DNA from: Paraglaciecola sp. MB-3u-78
GTDB lineage: Bacteria; Pseudomonadota; Gammaproteobacteria; Enterobacterales; Alteromonadaceae
DNA: 64,000 nucleotides
Direction of reading: 5' to 3'
Assembly: GCF_002835935.1 (NCBI RefSeq)
Contig: NZ_PJCF01000008.1
Coordinates: 156,373-220,372, forward strand
Numbering within the stretch: the stretch's first letter is position 1; each line of letters begins with the position of its first letter. Below, one piece after another: positions 18,414 through 28,308 of the stretch. Both the position numbers and the translations under genes were made by a program. Under the pieces are notes generated by a model. It had not been told where the DNA came from. It did not search any database and saw only the letters and a program-made list of their open reading frames with translations.

Positions 18414-18431
18414 AACAATAAATTTATTGTT
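18414..18431. promoter_or_regulatory. 18-bp perfect palindrome between the PdhR box and pdhR
   Basis: AACAATAAATTTATTGTT is its own reverse complement and begins four bases after the PdhR box. It could be a second operator or overlap the promoter; no known regulator is recognised from it. Confidence 0.45.
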
Positions 18432-18454
18432 GTTACGTACCGTGGAATTATTGA

Positions 18455-19201
18455 ATGCGCCGAGTGCAATCTAGAAAATTATCTGATGATATTATGGAGC
18501 AATTAGAATCCATGATATTAGACGGTAGACTGCTGGCCGGACAAAAACTTCTATCAGAACGTACCCTCGCAGAACAATTTGCGGTCTCTAGGCCTTCAGT
18601 AAGAGAAGCGATTCAAAAGCTCGAAAACAAAAATTTGGTGGAACGCAAACAAGGCGGAGGGACTTTTGTTAAGCCCCGTCTCAACGAATTGATTACCGAT
18701 CCTCTGCTGCTACTCTTATCCGAGAAACCAGAAATGCAATTCGATTTACTTGAATTTCGCCATGCACTAGAAGGCATGGCGGCTTATTATGCAGCCCTGC
18801 GAGGTCAACCAGAAGATTACCAAGCGCTAGAAAGCGCATTAGATGCGCTCCCAGATGACTCAACCGATAAAAGCCAACAAGCCATCGCCTTAGTTGATTT
18901 TTATCTCACTATGGCCAACGCTGCTCATAACATGGTTTTACAGCATGTGATGCGCAGTCTACAGTATATGCTCCAAGACAATATCCAGCGCAACTTAGAG
19001 GTATTAGCCAAACATGCTGATGCGGCTCAAAATATACACCGTCAAAGGCGCAATATAGTCCAAGCTATTTTAGCAGGTGATCCTGAGCAGGCTCGCAAGG
19101 CTAGTAATGAACACTTGGCTTATATTGAAGACACCTTACTGAACATTAATCGACAAGACATGCGTATGCAGCGGGCGTTGCGGCGAATTGAAGTAAATTA
19201 A
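18455..19201 (+). CDS. pdhR: Pyruvate dehydrogenase complex repressor PdhR
   Basis: This 248-residue GntR/FadR-type regulator has an N-terminal winged helix (LLSERTLAEQFAVSRPSVREAIQKLE, then VERKQGGGTFV) and a C-terminal FCD effector domain (LLEFRHALEGMAAYYAA). In E. coli PdhR represses pdhR-aceEF-lpd and respiratory genes, and pyruvate relieves repression. Its place directly ahead of aceE and a matching operator upstream make the assignment firm. Transcription likely continues into aceE, although the 145-base gap could hold a second promoter. Confidence 0.95.
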   Translation: MRRVQSRKLSDDIMEQLESMILDGRLLAGQKLLSERTLAEQFAVSRPSVREAIQKLENKNLVERKQGGGTFVKPRLNELITDPLLLLLSEKPEMQFDLLEFRHALEGMAAYYAALRGQPEDYQALESALDALPDDSTDKSQQAIALVDFYLTMANAAHNMVLQHVMRSLQYMLQDNIQRNLEVLAKHADAAQNIHRQRRNIVQAILAGDPEQARKASNEHLAYIEDTLLNINRQDMRMQRALRRIEVN

Positions 19202-19346
19202 CTATTTCATTGGATGTGTTACGGCACATTCAAGGATGAAATGAATAACAACTTTTTAAATTATTAAGCAAAGCGGGTGTCATACACTGGTTTTATTAAT
19301 AATTAATAAGTTCCTACATTAACAAACTATAAAAAAGGAAAGCACC

Positions 19347-22031
19347 ATGGCTGATATGATGCATCCGGATGTGGATCCACAAGAAACACAAGAGTGGTTA
19401 GACTCTCTAGAAACAGTTTTTGAAGAAGAAGGCGCAGAACGTGCGCATTTCCTTTTAGAGGCGCTAATCGATAAAGCTCGTCGTAGTGGAGCGCATTTAC
19501 CCTATGACGCAACCACTGCGTATATCAATACGATCCCAGTAGTTCAAGAGCCAACTATGCCCGGTGACCAAACAATCGAAGCGCGCATTCGAGCTGCAAT
19601 CCGATGGAACGCCTTAATGATCGTGTTGCGTGCTTCTAAGAAAGACTTAGACTTGGGTGGTCATATCGGTAGCTTTGCTTCATCGGCTATGTTGTACGAT
19701 GTAGGTTTCAACCACTTTTTTAAGGCACCTAATGACAAAAATAGTGGCGATTTTATTTTTTATCAGGGTCATATTTCTCCAGGTATCTATGCTCGTTCTT
19801 TCCTTGAAGGCAATTTATCAGAAACCCAATTAAATAATTTCCGTCAGGAATGTGATGGTCAAGGTATACCTTCTTACCCACATCCCCACTTAATGAAAGA
19901 TTATTGGCAGTTTCCTACTGTTTCTATGGGTTTAGGTCCATTGCAAGCTATCTACACTGCGCGTTTTTTAAAGTACTTAACTAACCGTGGCATCAAAGAT
20001 TGTTCGGAGCAAAGAGTCTATTGTTACTTAGGTGACGGTGAGTGTGATGAGCCTGAATCATTAGGTGCTATTGGTTTGGCTTCTCGTGAGGGTTTAGACA
20101 ACTTAACATTTGTGATCAACTGTAACTTGCAACGTTTGGATGGACCGGTTCGTGGTAACGGCAAAATAATCCAAGAGCTTGAAGGCACTTTCCGTGGCGC
20201 AGGCTGGGAAGTAGTCAAAGTCATTTGGGGTAGCTACTGGGATGCACTGATTGCCCGTGACAAGTCTGGTAAACTTTTACAACTGATGAATGAAACCGTA
20301 GACGGTGAATACCAAAACTGTAAAGCCAAAGGTGGCAAGTACACCCGTGAAAACTACTTTAATAAATACCCCGAAACCGCGGCATTAGTGGCAAACATGT
20401 CAGACGAAGATATTTTCCGTCTGAACCGTGGTGGACATGATCCCGTTAAAGTATTTGCGGCTTACCAAAAAGCCATGGACACCAAAGGCCGTCCAACGGT
20501 TATCTTAGCCAAAACCATTAAAGGTTTTGGTTTAGGTGCATCAGGTGAAGCGTTAAACATCGCCCACAACGTGAAAAAAATGGACGTGGATTCTCTTAAA
20601 AAATTCCGCGATCGCTTTAATATCCCTGTTGCAGACGAAGATATTGCTGATTTACCTTATTATAAATTTGCTGAAGACAGTGAAGAATATAAGTATATGA
20701 AAGCACGTCGCGAAGCATTAGGTGGTTCATTGCCACAGCGCCGTGTACAAGCAGAAGAACAGCTTGAAATGCCTGAATTAAAAGCCTTTGATGCTATTTT
20801 AAAAGGTTCAGGAGATCGTGAAGTATCTTCTACTATGACCTTTGTACGTGTACTGAATGTCTTATTGAAAGATAAGAAAATGGGTAAACGTGTGGTCCCT
20901 ATTATTCCTGATGAAGCCCGTACCTTTGGTATGGAAGGTTTATTCCGTCAAGTGGGTATTTATGCCAACGAAGGTCAAAAATACACTCCTCAAGATGCGG
21001 ATCAAGTGGCTTATTACCGTGAAGATAAAAAAGGTCAGGTATTACAAGAAGGTATCAACGAACTAGGTGCAATGGCTTCTTGGGTTGCTGCTGGTACGTC
21101 TTACTCCACTTGTAATGCCACCACTATTCCGTTTTACATCTACTACTCCATGTTTGGTTTCCAACGTGTAGGCGATTTAGCTTGGGCTGCTGGCGACAGC
21201 CAAGCACGAGGCTTTTTGTTAGGTGCCACGGCAGGTCGAACAACCCTAAACGGTGAAGGTCTACAACACCAAGATGGACATTCACATGTTCAAGCTAATT
21301 TGATCCCTAATTGTGTCACTTATGACCCAACTTACGGATATGAAGTAGCGGTAATAGTACAAGACGGTTTACGCCGGATGTACACTGAAAACGAAAATGT
21401 TTTCTATTACCTCACATTGATGAATGAAAATTATCAACATCCTGCTATGCCAGAAAGTAAAGATGTAGCCGCACAAATCATTAAAGGTATCTACAAATTA
21501 GAGCGTGTTGAAGCAAAAGGTAAGGCTAAAGCCAAGTCTAATGTTCAATTAATGGGCTCGGGCACTATCTTAAATGAAGTGCGCAAAGCAGCACAAATTT
21601 TAAGTGAAGACTACAAAATATCTTCTGATGTGTATTCAGTTACCTCTTTCAACGAATTAGCCCGTGAAGGTCAGGCCATAGCACGTTGGAATATGCTTAA
21701 CCCTGAAGCTGATGCTAAAACGTCATACATAGGTGAAGTGATTACTAAAGATGCTGGCCCTGCTATTGCAGCCACTGATTATGTGAAAGGTTATTCTGAT
21801 CAAGTGCGCGCCTTTATCGACACCGACTATCGTTGCCTAGGCACTGACGGTTTTGGTCGTAGTGATAGTCGCGCCAACTTGCGTACCCACTTTGAAGTCA
21901 ACGCTGCATACATAGTTGTTGCGTCTTTGTATGAACTCGCCAAACGTGGTGAAGTTGACAAGAAAGTGGTGACCGAAGCAATCAAACGCTTTGACATCAA
22001 CACCGACAAACTTAATCCACTTTACGCCTAA
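19347..22031 (+). CDS. aceE: Pyruvate dehydrogenase E1 component (homodimeric)
   Basis: This 894-residue enzyme is the thiamine-diphosphate E1 of the pyruvate dehydrogenase complex. It decarboxylates pyruvate and acetylates the lipoyl groups of AceF. The TPP motif is seen as GDGECDEPESLGAIGLA followed by INCNLQRLDGPV; the N-terminal VDPQETQEWLDSLE is the family's E2-binding start. Length fits the E. coli type. A good AAGGAAA ribosome-binding site precedes ATG 19347. aceF begins 24 bases after the stop. Confidence 0.97.
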   Translation: MADMMHPDVDPQETQEWLDSLETVFEEEGAERAHFLLEALIDKARRSGAHLPYDATTAYINTIPVVQEPTMPGDQTIEARIRAAIRWNALMIVLRASKKDLDLGGHIGSFASSAMLYDVGFNHFFKAPNDKNSGDFIFYQGHISPGIYARSFLEGNLSETQLNNFRQECDGQGIPSYPHPHLMKDYWQFPTVSMGLGPLQAIYTARFLKYLTNRGIKDCSEQRVYCYLGDGECDEPESLGAIGLASREGLDNLTFVINCNLQRLDGPVRGNGKIIQELEGTFRGAGWEVVKVIWGSYWDALIARDKSGKLLQLMNETVDGEYQNCKAKGGKYTRENYFNKYPETAALVANMSDEDIFRLNRGGHDPVKVFAAYQKAMDTKGRPTVILAKTIKGFGLGASGEALNIAHNVKKMDVDSLKKFRDRFNIPVADEDIADLPYYKFAEDSEEYKYMKARREALGGSLPQRRVQAEEQLEMPELKAFDAILKGSGDREVSSTMTFVRVLNVLLKDKKMGKRVVPIIPDEARTFGMEGLFRQVGIYANEGQKYTPQDADQVAYYREDKKGQVLQEGINELGAMASWVAAGTSYSTCNATTIPFYIYYSMFGFQRVGDLAWAAGDSQARGFLLGATAGRTTLNGEGLQHQDGHSHVQANLIPNCVTYDPTYGYEVAVIVQDGLRRMYTENENVFYYLTLMNENYQHPAMPESKDVAAQIIKGIYKLERVEAKGKAKAKSNVQLMGSGTILNEVRKAAQILSEDYKISSDVYSVTSFNELAREGQAIARWNMLNPEADAKTSYIGEVITKDAGPAIAATDYVKGYSDQVRAFIDTDYRCLGTDGFGRSDSRANLRTHFEVNAAYIVVASLYELAKRGEVDKKVVTEAIKRFDINTDKLNPLYA

Positions 22032-22055
22032 TAGTGACTAGTAAGGAGTTTACAT

Positions 22056-23741
22056 ATGTCTGATATACAAAAAATTCTAGTCCCCGATGTAGGTGGCGAA
22101 GAAGTTGAAATCATTGAAATTTGTTTCGCCGTTGGCGACACACTTGAAGCTGAAGATGGAGTGATTACCGTTGAAACCGATAAAGCATCAATGGACATCC
22201 CTGCCCCTTTTGCAGGTGAATTGACCAGTTTGTCGGTCAAAGTGGGTGACAAAATCAAAGAAGGTGATGTGATTGGTGAAATTAAAACATCAGGATCAAC
22301 CGCTGCTGATGAAGAAGCGCCAGCAGAACCCGAAGAAAAAGAATCCGCCCCTGAAGTTGCTGTAAAAGATGAGCCTAGCAAAGTAGAACCTGCTCCGGAA
22401 GCTGAGCCTGAAACAACGGGAGGCATTGAGCTAATTGACGTGGCTGTGCCGGATATTGGCGAAGACGGCGAAGTGGATGTGATTGATGTATTGGTGTCTG
22501 TTGGTGATGTGATTGAACAAGAAGACGGTTTGATCACCTTAGAAACAGACAAAGCCACTATGGATGTGCCCTCTACTCACGCTGGAACAGTCAAAGAAGT
22601 CTTTATTTCCTCTGGTGATAAAGTCAAGCAAGGCACTCTTGTAATTAAACTTGAGACTACTGGTGGTAAAGCCGCTGACAAATCAGCTGAAGCGGCACCA
22701 GCCGCTGCCGAAAAGCCTGAAGCAAAGCCTGAAAAAGAGTCTCCTGCAGTTGCAGAAAAACCGGCGCCGGTTCCAGAAGCGCCTACTCCTACTTCTGGTG
22801 GCAAAGCACACGCTTCACCTTCAGTACGCAGAGTAGCCAGAGAATTTGGTGTCGACTTAAGCCTAGTTGCAGGTACCGGCCCTAAAAAACGTGTTCTGAA
22901 AGAAGACGTACAAGCCTATGTGAAAGCAGAATTAGCGAAACCTCGCTCAGCCAGCGGCAACGCAACTGGCGGCAACGCGGTTGGCGCAGACAATGTTTTA
23001 CAAATTGCTACCGTTAAACCTGTTGATCACGCCAAATTTGGTGAGGTTGAAATCTTACCTTTAAGCCGAATTCAGAAAATATCTGGCCCCTTCTTACACC
23101 GTAATTGGGTCACTATTCCCCATATTACTCAGTTCGACGAGGCAGATATCACTGAAGTTGAGACTTTCCGTAAAGAGCAAAACGCTTACCACGCCAAGGT
23201 TAAGTCTGGATTAAAAATCACACCTCTCGTTTTTGTGATGAAAGCAGTAGCCAAAGCATTGGAAAAATACCCAGCCTTTAACTCTTCTTTATCTGAGGAT
23301 GGCGAAAGTTTAATACTTAAGAAATTTATTAATATCGGTATCGCGGTAGAAACACCAGGCGGTTTAGTGGTTCCCGTTATTAAAGATGTCAACAAAAAAG
23401 GCATCGAACAGCTTTCTAAAGAGTTGATCGAAATTTCTGGTAAAGCCCGAGAAGGCAAGTTAAAAGCAAACGATATGCAAGGTGGTACATTTACCATATC
23501 AAGTTTAGGTGGGATTGGCGGAACAGCGTTTACGCCTATTGTTAATGCGCCTGAAGTTGCTATATTGGGCGTCTCTAAATCAGAAATGAAACCTAAGTGG
23601 AATGGGTCAGAGTTTAAACCACGCCTGATGGTGCCATTAAGTCTGTCTTACGACCACCGGGTTATCGACGGTGCAGTAGGCGCGCGCTTCTCAACTGAAG
23701 TGGCTGCAAATTTAACTGATTTACGTAGAATTATACTTTAG
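22056..23741 (+). CDS. aceF: Dihydrolipoamide acetyltransferase, E2 of pyruvate dehydrogenase
   Basis: This 561-residue E2 core protein carries two lipoyl domains, with lipoylated lysines in VETDKASMD (about K43) and LETDKATMD (about K166), joined by Ala/Pro/Glu-rich flexible linkers. A peripheral subunit-binding domain follows ([20 protein letters not shown], about 251-290), then the acyltransferase domain with the catalytic His in SYDHRVIDG near residue 533. E. coli has three lipoyl domains; two is common in related genera. It is co-transcribed with aceE, with a weak hairpin before lpd. Confidence 0.97.
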   Translation: MSDIQKILVPDVGGEEVEIIEICFAVGDTLEAEDGVITVETDKASMDIPAPFAGELTSLSVKVGDKIKEGDVIGEIKTSGSTAADEEAPAEPEEKESAPEVAVKDEPSKVEPAPEAEPETTGGIELIDVAVPDIGEDGEVDVIDVLVSVGDVIEQEDGLITLETDKATMDVPSTHAGTVKEVFISSGDKVKQGTLVIKLETTGGKAADKSAEAAPAAAEKPEAKPEKESPAVAEKPAPVPEAPTPTSGGKAHASPSVRRVAREFGVDLSLVAGTGPKKRVLKEDVQAYVKAELAKPRSASGNATGGNAVGADNVLQIATVKPVDHAKFGEVEILPLSRIQKISGPFLHRNWVTIPHITQFDEADITEVETFRKEQNAYHAKVKSGLKITPLVFVMKAVAKALEKYPAFNSSLSEDGESLILKKFINIGIAVETPGGLVVPVIKDVNKKGIEQLSKELIEISGKAREGKLKANDMQGGTFTISSLGGIGGTAFTPIVNAPEVAILGVSKSEMKPKWNGSEFKPRLMVPLSLSYDHRVIDGAVGARFSTEVAANLTDLRRIIL

Positions 23742-23769
23742 TGAACATGACTTTACTGAAGAACCGGTG

Positions 23770-23794
23770 ACAGGTTACTGTTACCTGTTTTTTT
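23770..23794 (+). terminator. Weak terminator/attenuator between aceF and lpd
   Basis: ACAGGT (23770-23775) and ACCTGT (23783-23788) form a short stem followed by about seven T. It may lower lpd transcription from the aceE promoter or end the aceEF mRNA, leaving lpd also served by its own promoter, since Lpd is shared with other dehydrogenase complexes. Confidence 0.5.
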
Positions 23795-23878
23795 AAAGCC
23801 AAAAAGCAGAATTTATTCACGACATGTTAACTGCATTGTTAGCAAAACATGTCGTTCAAAAAAGAATTTGAGGAACAT

Positions 23879-25300
23879 ATGAGCGAAATCAAGACACAAT
23901 TAGTTGTATTAGGTGCAGGCCCAGGAGGCTACGCAGCCGCTTTTCGTGCTGCTGATTTAGGTGTGGAAACGGTTATAGTTGATGCTCGTGATACTTTAGG
24001 CGGCGTGTGTTTAAACGTAGGTTGCATACCTTCAAAAGCATTACTTCACGTGGCCAAAGTGATAGACGATGCCAAAGACATGGCGGGTCACGGTGTCACT
24101 TTTGGTGAGCCCACTATCGATTTAGACAAAATACGCGGCTGGAAAGACAGCGTAGTTACCCAGTTAACCAAAGGGTTATCTGGTATGGCTAAAATGCGTA
24201 AAGTCAAACACGTACAAGGTTATGGTAAATTTACCAGCAGCAATACACTTGAAGTGGAAGGCAAAGACGGAAAAACGACTATAACCTTTGATAATGCTGT
24301 TATTGCAGCAGGCTCTGAGCCAGTTAGTTTGCCGTTTATTCCAAAAGATGATCCTCGCGTAATCGATTCCACTGGCGCACTTGAGCTGGCTGATATTCCA
24401 GAAAAAATGTTAGTCCTAGGCGGCGGTATAATCGGCCTAGAAATGGGCACAGTTTACCGTGCATTAGGTTCAAAAATTGATGTGGTTGAGTTCCTTGATC
24501 AGCTAGTACCGGCGGCTGACAAAGATGTAGTCAAAGCCTATCAAAAATACGTTAAAGATAAATTTAACGTTATGTTAGAAACCAAAGTCACAGGCGTGGA
24601 AGCGAAGAAAGATGGTTTGTATGTATCTTTCGAAGGCAAACAAGCACCAGCAGAGCCAGTTAAATACGATAAAGTATTAGTCGCAGTTGGCCGTCGTCCA
24701 AATGGCAGCATGGTAGATGCAGAAAAAGCCGGTGTAAAAGTAGATGAACGTGGATTTATCAATGTTGATAAACAACTGCGTACTAACGTGTCTAACATTT
24801 TTGCTCTAGGTGACGTAATAGGTCAACCCATGCTTGCTCACAAAGCTGCCCATGAAGGTCATGTCGCTGCGGAAGTGATCTCAGGCTTGAAACACTACTT
24901 CGACCCTAAAGGTATTCCTTCTGTTGCTTATACCGATCCAGAAATGGCATGGGTAGGCGTCACTGAAAAAGAAGCCAAAGAACAAGGCCTCAAGTACGAA
25001 GCAGCGACTTTCCCTTGGGCTGCATCAGGCCGTGCGATTGCATCAGCACGTACTGAAGGTTTGACTAAGTTAATCTTCGACAAAGAGACACACCGTATCA
25101 TTGGTGGCGCTATTGTCGGCATTAACGCCGGTGAAATGTTAGGTGAAATTGGCCTAGCCATCGAAATGGGCGCCGATGCAGAAGATATCGCATTAACTAT
25201 CCATGCTCACCCTACCCTTAACGAATCAATCGGCCTAGCCGCTGAAATGTACGAAGGTAGCATTACTGACTTGCCAAACGCTAAGGCAAAGAAAAAGTAA
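23879..25300 (+). CDS. lpd: Dihydrolipoamide dehydrogenase (E3)
   Basis: This 473-residue flavoprotein reoxidises dihydrolipoamide in the pyruvate and 2-oxoglutarate dehydrogenase complexes and in glycine cleavage. It shows the FAD motif VVLGAGPGGYAAAFRAADLG, the redox disulfide GGVCLNVGCIPSKALL, the NAD motif GGGIIGLEMG and the C-terminal HAHPTLNE with the catalytic His-Glu. ATG 23879 is preferred over ATG 23849 since GAGGAA lies directly ahead of it and it matches the family's MSEIKTQLVVLG beginning. Confidence 0.97.
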   Translation: MSEIKTQLVVLGAGPGGYAAAFRAADLGVETVIVDARDTLGGVCLNVGCIPSKALLHVAKVIDDAKDMAGHGVTFGEPTIDLDKIRGWKDSVVTQLTKGLSGMAKMRKVKHVQGYGKFTSSNTLEVEGKDGKTTITFDNAVIAAGSEPVSLPFIPKDDPRVIDSTGALELADIPEKMLVLGGGIIGLEMGTVYRALGSKIDVVEFLDQLVPAADKDVVKAYQKYVKDKFNVMLETKVTGVEAKKDGLYVSFEGKQAPAEPVKYDKVLVAVGRRPNGSMVDAEKAGVKVDERGFINVDKQLRTNVSNIFALGDVIGQPMLAHKAAHEGHVAAEVISGLKHYFDPKGIPSVAYTDPEMAWVGVTEKEAKEQGLKYEAATFPWAASGRAIASARTEGLTKLIFDKETHRIIGGAIVGINAGEMLGEIGLAIEMGADAEDIALTIHAHPTLNESIGLAAEMYEGSITDLPNAKAKKK

Positions 25301-25325
25301 ATACTAGTAACTATTCATTCTAAAA

Positions 25326-25363
25326 AAATAAATCCGATGAAAGAAATTTCATCGGATTTATTT
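25326..25363 (+). terminator. Intrinsic terminator after lpd
   Basis: A 17-bp perfect stem (25326-25342 with 25347-25363) around a GAAA tetraloop, with A-rich and T-rich flanks, follows lpd by 25 bases. It marks the end of the pdhR-aceEF-lpd transcription unit. Confidence 0.9.
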
Positions 25364-25499
25364 ATGGGTGGAAAATAAGCTAATACCAATCGATCTTAAT
25401 TTATTCCCTCTACGCAACGCTCTGTGTTCTGAGACGAGTTGCAGATTCGCTGATAAGACAAAACCTATATTTAAATTAGTTCGTCTAAACATGCCTATT

Positions 25500-25646
25500 C
25501 CTCTGTGTAGCGAAGCGCTCCTTTTTCTCTGTGGTGTATATAGCTTTTAATGCTGAAGAGCCAAAGAACAAGATATTTAAACCACCGAGGTCACCGGGTG
25601 CCGCGCATCGGGTGCTGCGCACAGAGAGCCCAGAGAAAAGCAAAGC
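25500..25646. repeat. Dispersed repeat, copy 2 (inverted relative to 16061-16255)
   Basis: The gap of about 500 bases between lpd and the M13 peptidase contains CACCGAGGTCACCGGGTGCC, a GAGAGCCCAGAGAAAAGCAAAG segment and AGCGAAGCGCTCC, matching copy 1 in reverse complement. The rest of the gap, apart from the lpd terminator, shows nothing recognisable. Confidence 0.7.
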
Positions 25647-25808
25647 CTATTGATTGCGAGTTACCGAGACATGCATGTTTATTCACTGTAACAAATCCTC
25701 ACACTTAACTCTTTTCACCTTTTGCAGTTACCTCTAGCAATCAGTAAACTCACGCCCCTCCATAAAACAAAACGAGAGCTAATAACATAGCTCCATGAAG
25801 GTAGACAG

Positions 25809-27875
25809 ATGAAAAAAATTAGTATGTTAGCGTTCAGTATCAGCTTGGCGCTAGGTTTAAGTGCGTGTACTCCCGCAAGTCAATCTGACACAATTTCCGC
25901 TCCAGCAGTGATCACTGATACGGCTATGACTTCGGGTATCGATTTAACAGCCGTTGATAAAAACGTCCGTGCCCAAGATGATTTTTTTAGGCATGTAAAC
26001 GGTACATGGTTAATTCAAACCGAGATCCCAGCAGATAAGTCTCGTTATGGGTTGTTCAACGTTTTATATGATGACACCCAAGAAAACTTAAAAACGCTTA
26101 TCCAAGAGGCAGCGAATACTCAAGCTAAAAAAGGCTCAAACACCCAAAAATTGGGTGACATGTATAACAGCTACATGAATGTCGAGATGGCCAATGAAAA
26201 GGGCATGACTCCAATTCAACCTCTTTTAGATAAAATCAGCCGCGTAGAAAATATGCAGCAACTTTCTAAAGTATTTGGTGAATTGTATGTATTCGGAGTA
26301 GGCGGTGCGTTTAACTTCTATACCTCCCCTGATGCTAAAGATCCTGAAATGACGACTATGTATCTTTATCAAAGCGGTTTAACGCTTCCGGATCGAGATT
26401 ATTACAGCAAAGAAGAAGAAAAATTTGTTAATTTCCGCGCTGCCACTGAAAAATATATGGCCAAGATTTTAACGAAAGTGGGACATGAGTCCGGTACTGA
26501 AGCAGCCAGTAAAATAATGGCTTTAGAAAAAGATATCGCTGGCAAACATTTATCACGGGTTGAAAGCCGAGATGCTCAGAAAAATTATAATAAACAGTCT
26601 GCAATACAGGTGAAGGAATTACTTGGCAGCTTTGATTGGCAAACCTATGCAGCAGCCAGTGGCGTAGATCAAGTGAATGATATGATAGTGCGCAACATGC
26701 CCTATTTCGAGGAAATGGCCGGGATATTCGCCGCTCATGACCTACAAACATGGAAAGACTATCTAACCTTTAACTTAGTCGACACTTACGCTTCTCGTCT
26801 CAATCAAGATATGGTGGACTTACATTTTGATTTCCACTCCACCACCTTAAACGGAATACCAGAACAAACTCCACGATGGAAACGTGCGGTAGCTGCCACC
26901 AGCAGTATATTAGGTGAAGTATTAGGCCAGCAATATGTAGAGCGTCACTTTACCCCAGAAGCTAAAACCAAAATGGATGTTTTAGTACAAAATCTGACTA
27001 AAGCCTACGGTGCTAGTATCAATCAATTGGAATGGATGACCGCTGCAACCAAAACAGCAGCCTTAGAAAAACTGGCTGCATTCACCCCTAAAATTGGTTA
27101 CCCAGATAAATGGCGTGATTATTCTGACTTAGAAATCAAAGCCGATGATCTAGTTGGGAATTACCTTCGTTACTCTACTTTTGATCACTTCGAAGACACT
27201 AACAAGATAGGCAAACCTGTCGACAAAGCTGATTGGGGCATGACGCCGCAAACCATCAATGCCTATTATTCTCCCGTTAGAAACGAGGTCGTGTTCCCAG
27301 CAGGAATTTTGCAAGCGCCCTTCTTTGATATGAATGCCGACGATGCAGTGAATTACGGTGCCATTGGTGCCGTAATTGGCCACGAAATTGGTCATGGCTT
27401 TGACGACCAAGGTTCAAAATATGATGGCCAAGGCAACTTGCGTAGTTGGTGGACAGATGCAGATCGTGCAGCGTTTGATGTATTAGGCAAAAAATTAGTT
27501 GCCCAGTTCAACAAATTTGAACCGATTAAAGGCCAGAACGTCAACGGAGAATTGACCTTAGGCGAAAATATTGGTGATTTAGCTGGCGTTACTATTGGTT
27601 ATAAGGCTTATCAAATGTCATTAAATGGCAAAGATGCTCCCCTGATTGATGGACTAACAGGTGATCAACGTTTCTTTATGGGATATGCCCAAGTATGGCG
27701 CAGTAAATCCCGAGAAGACGCATTAAGAGCACAATTGATTAGTGACCCACATTCACCAGGGGAGTTCCGCGTTAACGGTATAGTTGGCAACGTAGATGTT
27801 TTCTATCAAGCATTTGATGTTAAAGAAGGCGATGGGATGTATCTTAAACCCGAAGACAGAGTGAATATCTGGTAG
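25809..27875 (+). CDS. M13 family zinc metallopeptidase, lipoprotein
   Basis: This 688-residue protein is a neprilysin-type endopeptidase that cleaves oligopeptides, probably in the periplasm. A lipoprotein signal ends with LGLSAC, so Cys20 should be acylated. The zinc site is GHEIGHGFDD (His near residue 525) with the third ligand Glu in GENIGDLAGV, and NAYYSPVRNEVVFPAGIL and the C-terminal FRVNGIVGN are family signatures. Length is typical. It is transcribed alone between two terminators. Confidence 0.93.
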   Translation: MKKISMLAFSISLALGLSACTPASQSDTISAPAVITDTAMTSGIDLTAVDKNVRAQDDFFRHVNGTWLIQTEIPADKSRYGLFNVLYDDTQENLKTLIQEAANTQAKKGSNTQKLGDMYNSYMNVEMANEKGMTPIQPLLDKISRVENMQQLSKVFGELYVFGVGGAFNFYTSPDAKDPEMTTMYLYQSGLTLPDRDYYSKEEEKFVNFRAATEKYMAKILTKVGHESGTEAASKIMALEKDIAGKHLSRVESRDAQKNYNKQSAIQVKELLGSFDWQTYAAASGVDQVNDMIVRNMPYFEEMAGIFAAHDLQTWKDYLTFNLVDTYASRLNQDMVDLHFDFHSTTLNGIPEQTPRWKRAVAATSSILGEVLGQQYVERHFTPEAKTKMDVLVQNLTKAYGASINQLEWMTAATKTAALEKLAAFTPKIGYPDKWRDYSDLEIKADDLVGNYLRYSTFDHFEDTNKIGKPVDKADWGMTPQTINAYYSPVRNEVVFPAGILQAPFFDMNADDAVNYGAIGAVIGHEIGHGFDDQGSKYDGQGNLRSWWTDADRAAFDVLGKKLVAQFNKFEPIKGQNVNGELTLGENIGDLAGVTIGYKAYQMSLNGKDAPLIDGLTGDQRFFMGYAQVWRSKSREDALRAQLISDPHSPGEFRVNGIVGNVDVFYQAFDVKEGDGMYLKPEDRVNIW

Positions 27876-27891
27876 TATGATATTGATATTT

Positions 27892-27915
27892 AAGGCTGCT
27901 AATTTGCGGCCTTTT
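27892..27915 (+). terminator. Intrinsic terminator after the M13 peptidase
   Basis: AAGGCTGC pairs with GCGGCCTT (one G-U pair) across a six-base loop and runs into TTTTT, starting 17 bases past the stop. Confidence 0.75.
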
Positions 27916-28016
27916 TATTGTCTGTAATAGCAGTCAGTATAAAAAGTGACTGCTCAGATTTCGTGCAACATGTTATTATTAAGATCACACGATATATGTA
28001 GCTTTTGAGGCAATCA

Positions 28017-28286
28017 TTGAAGCAGATTGAAATCTTTGAAATAACCAGCCCATGTATTGGCGTCTGTCAATCTGGGGCAAAAGGTTTCTGCGTAGGCTGT
28101 TATCGCTCCAGAGAAGAAAGAGTGCATTGGATAAACTTGGAACAAGATGTACAGAGTAAAATTATCAAAGCCTGTGCCGCACGTAAAAAACGGGCAAAAG
28201 CTGCACAAAATAAAAAGAAAAGTCCAACCGGCACGTCACCACAACTTGGTTTTGTTGACGACTCATTCAACCAAAAAGATCAATAA
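28017..28286 (+). CDS. DUF1289 domain protein
   Basis: This 89-residue protein has the DUF1289 cysteine motif SPCIGVCQ...GFCVGCYRSREE, four cysteines that probably bind metal, followed by WINL. A basic, lysine-rich tail follows. The start is probably TTG 28017, as GAGG sits six bases ahead; an alternative TTG at 28005 overlaps that site. Function is unknown in the family. An SDR gene follows 22 bases downstream and may be co-transcribed. Confidence 0.8.
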   Translation: MKQIEIFEITSPCIGVCQSGAKGFCVGCYRSREERVHWINLEQDVQSKIIKACAARKKRAKAAQNKKKSPTGTSPQLGFVDDSFNQKDQ

Positions 28287-28308
28287 ACTCACGCTTAACG
28301 AGAAATAA

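Noticed and set aside
22028..22804. Minus-strand Ser/Ala-rich frames opposite aceF
   Set aside because: They oppose the lipoyl domains and Ala/Pro linkers of aceF, which is certain; no signals or homology are seen.
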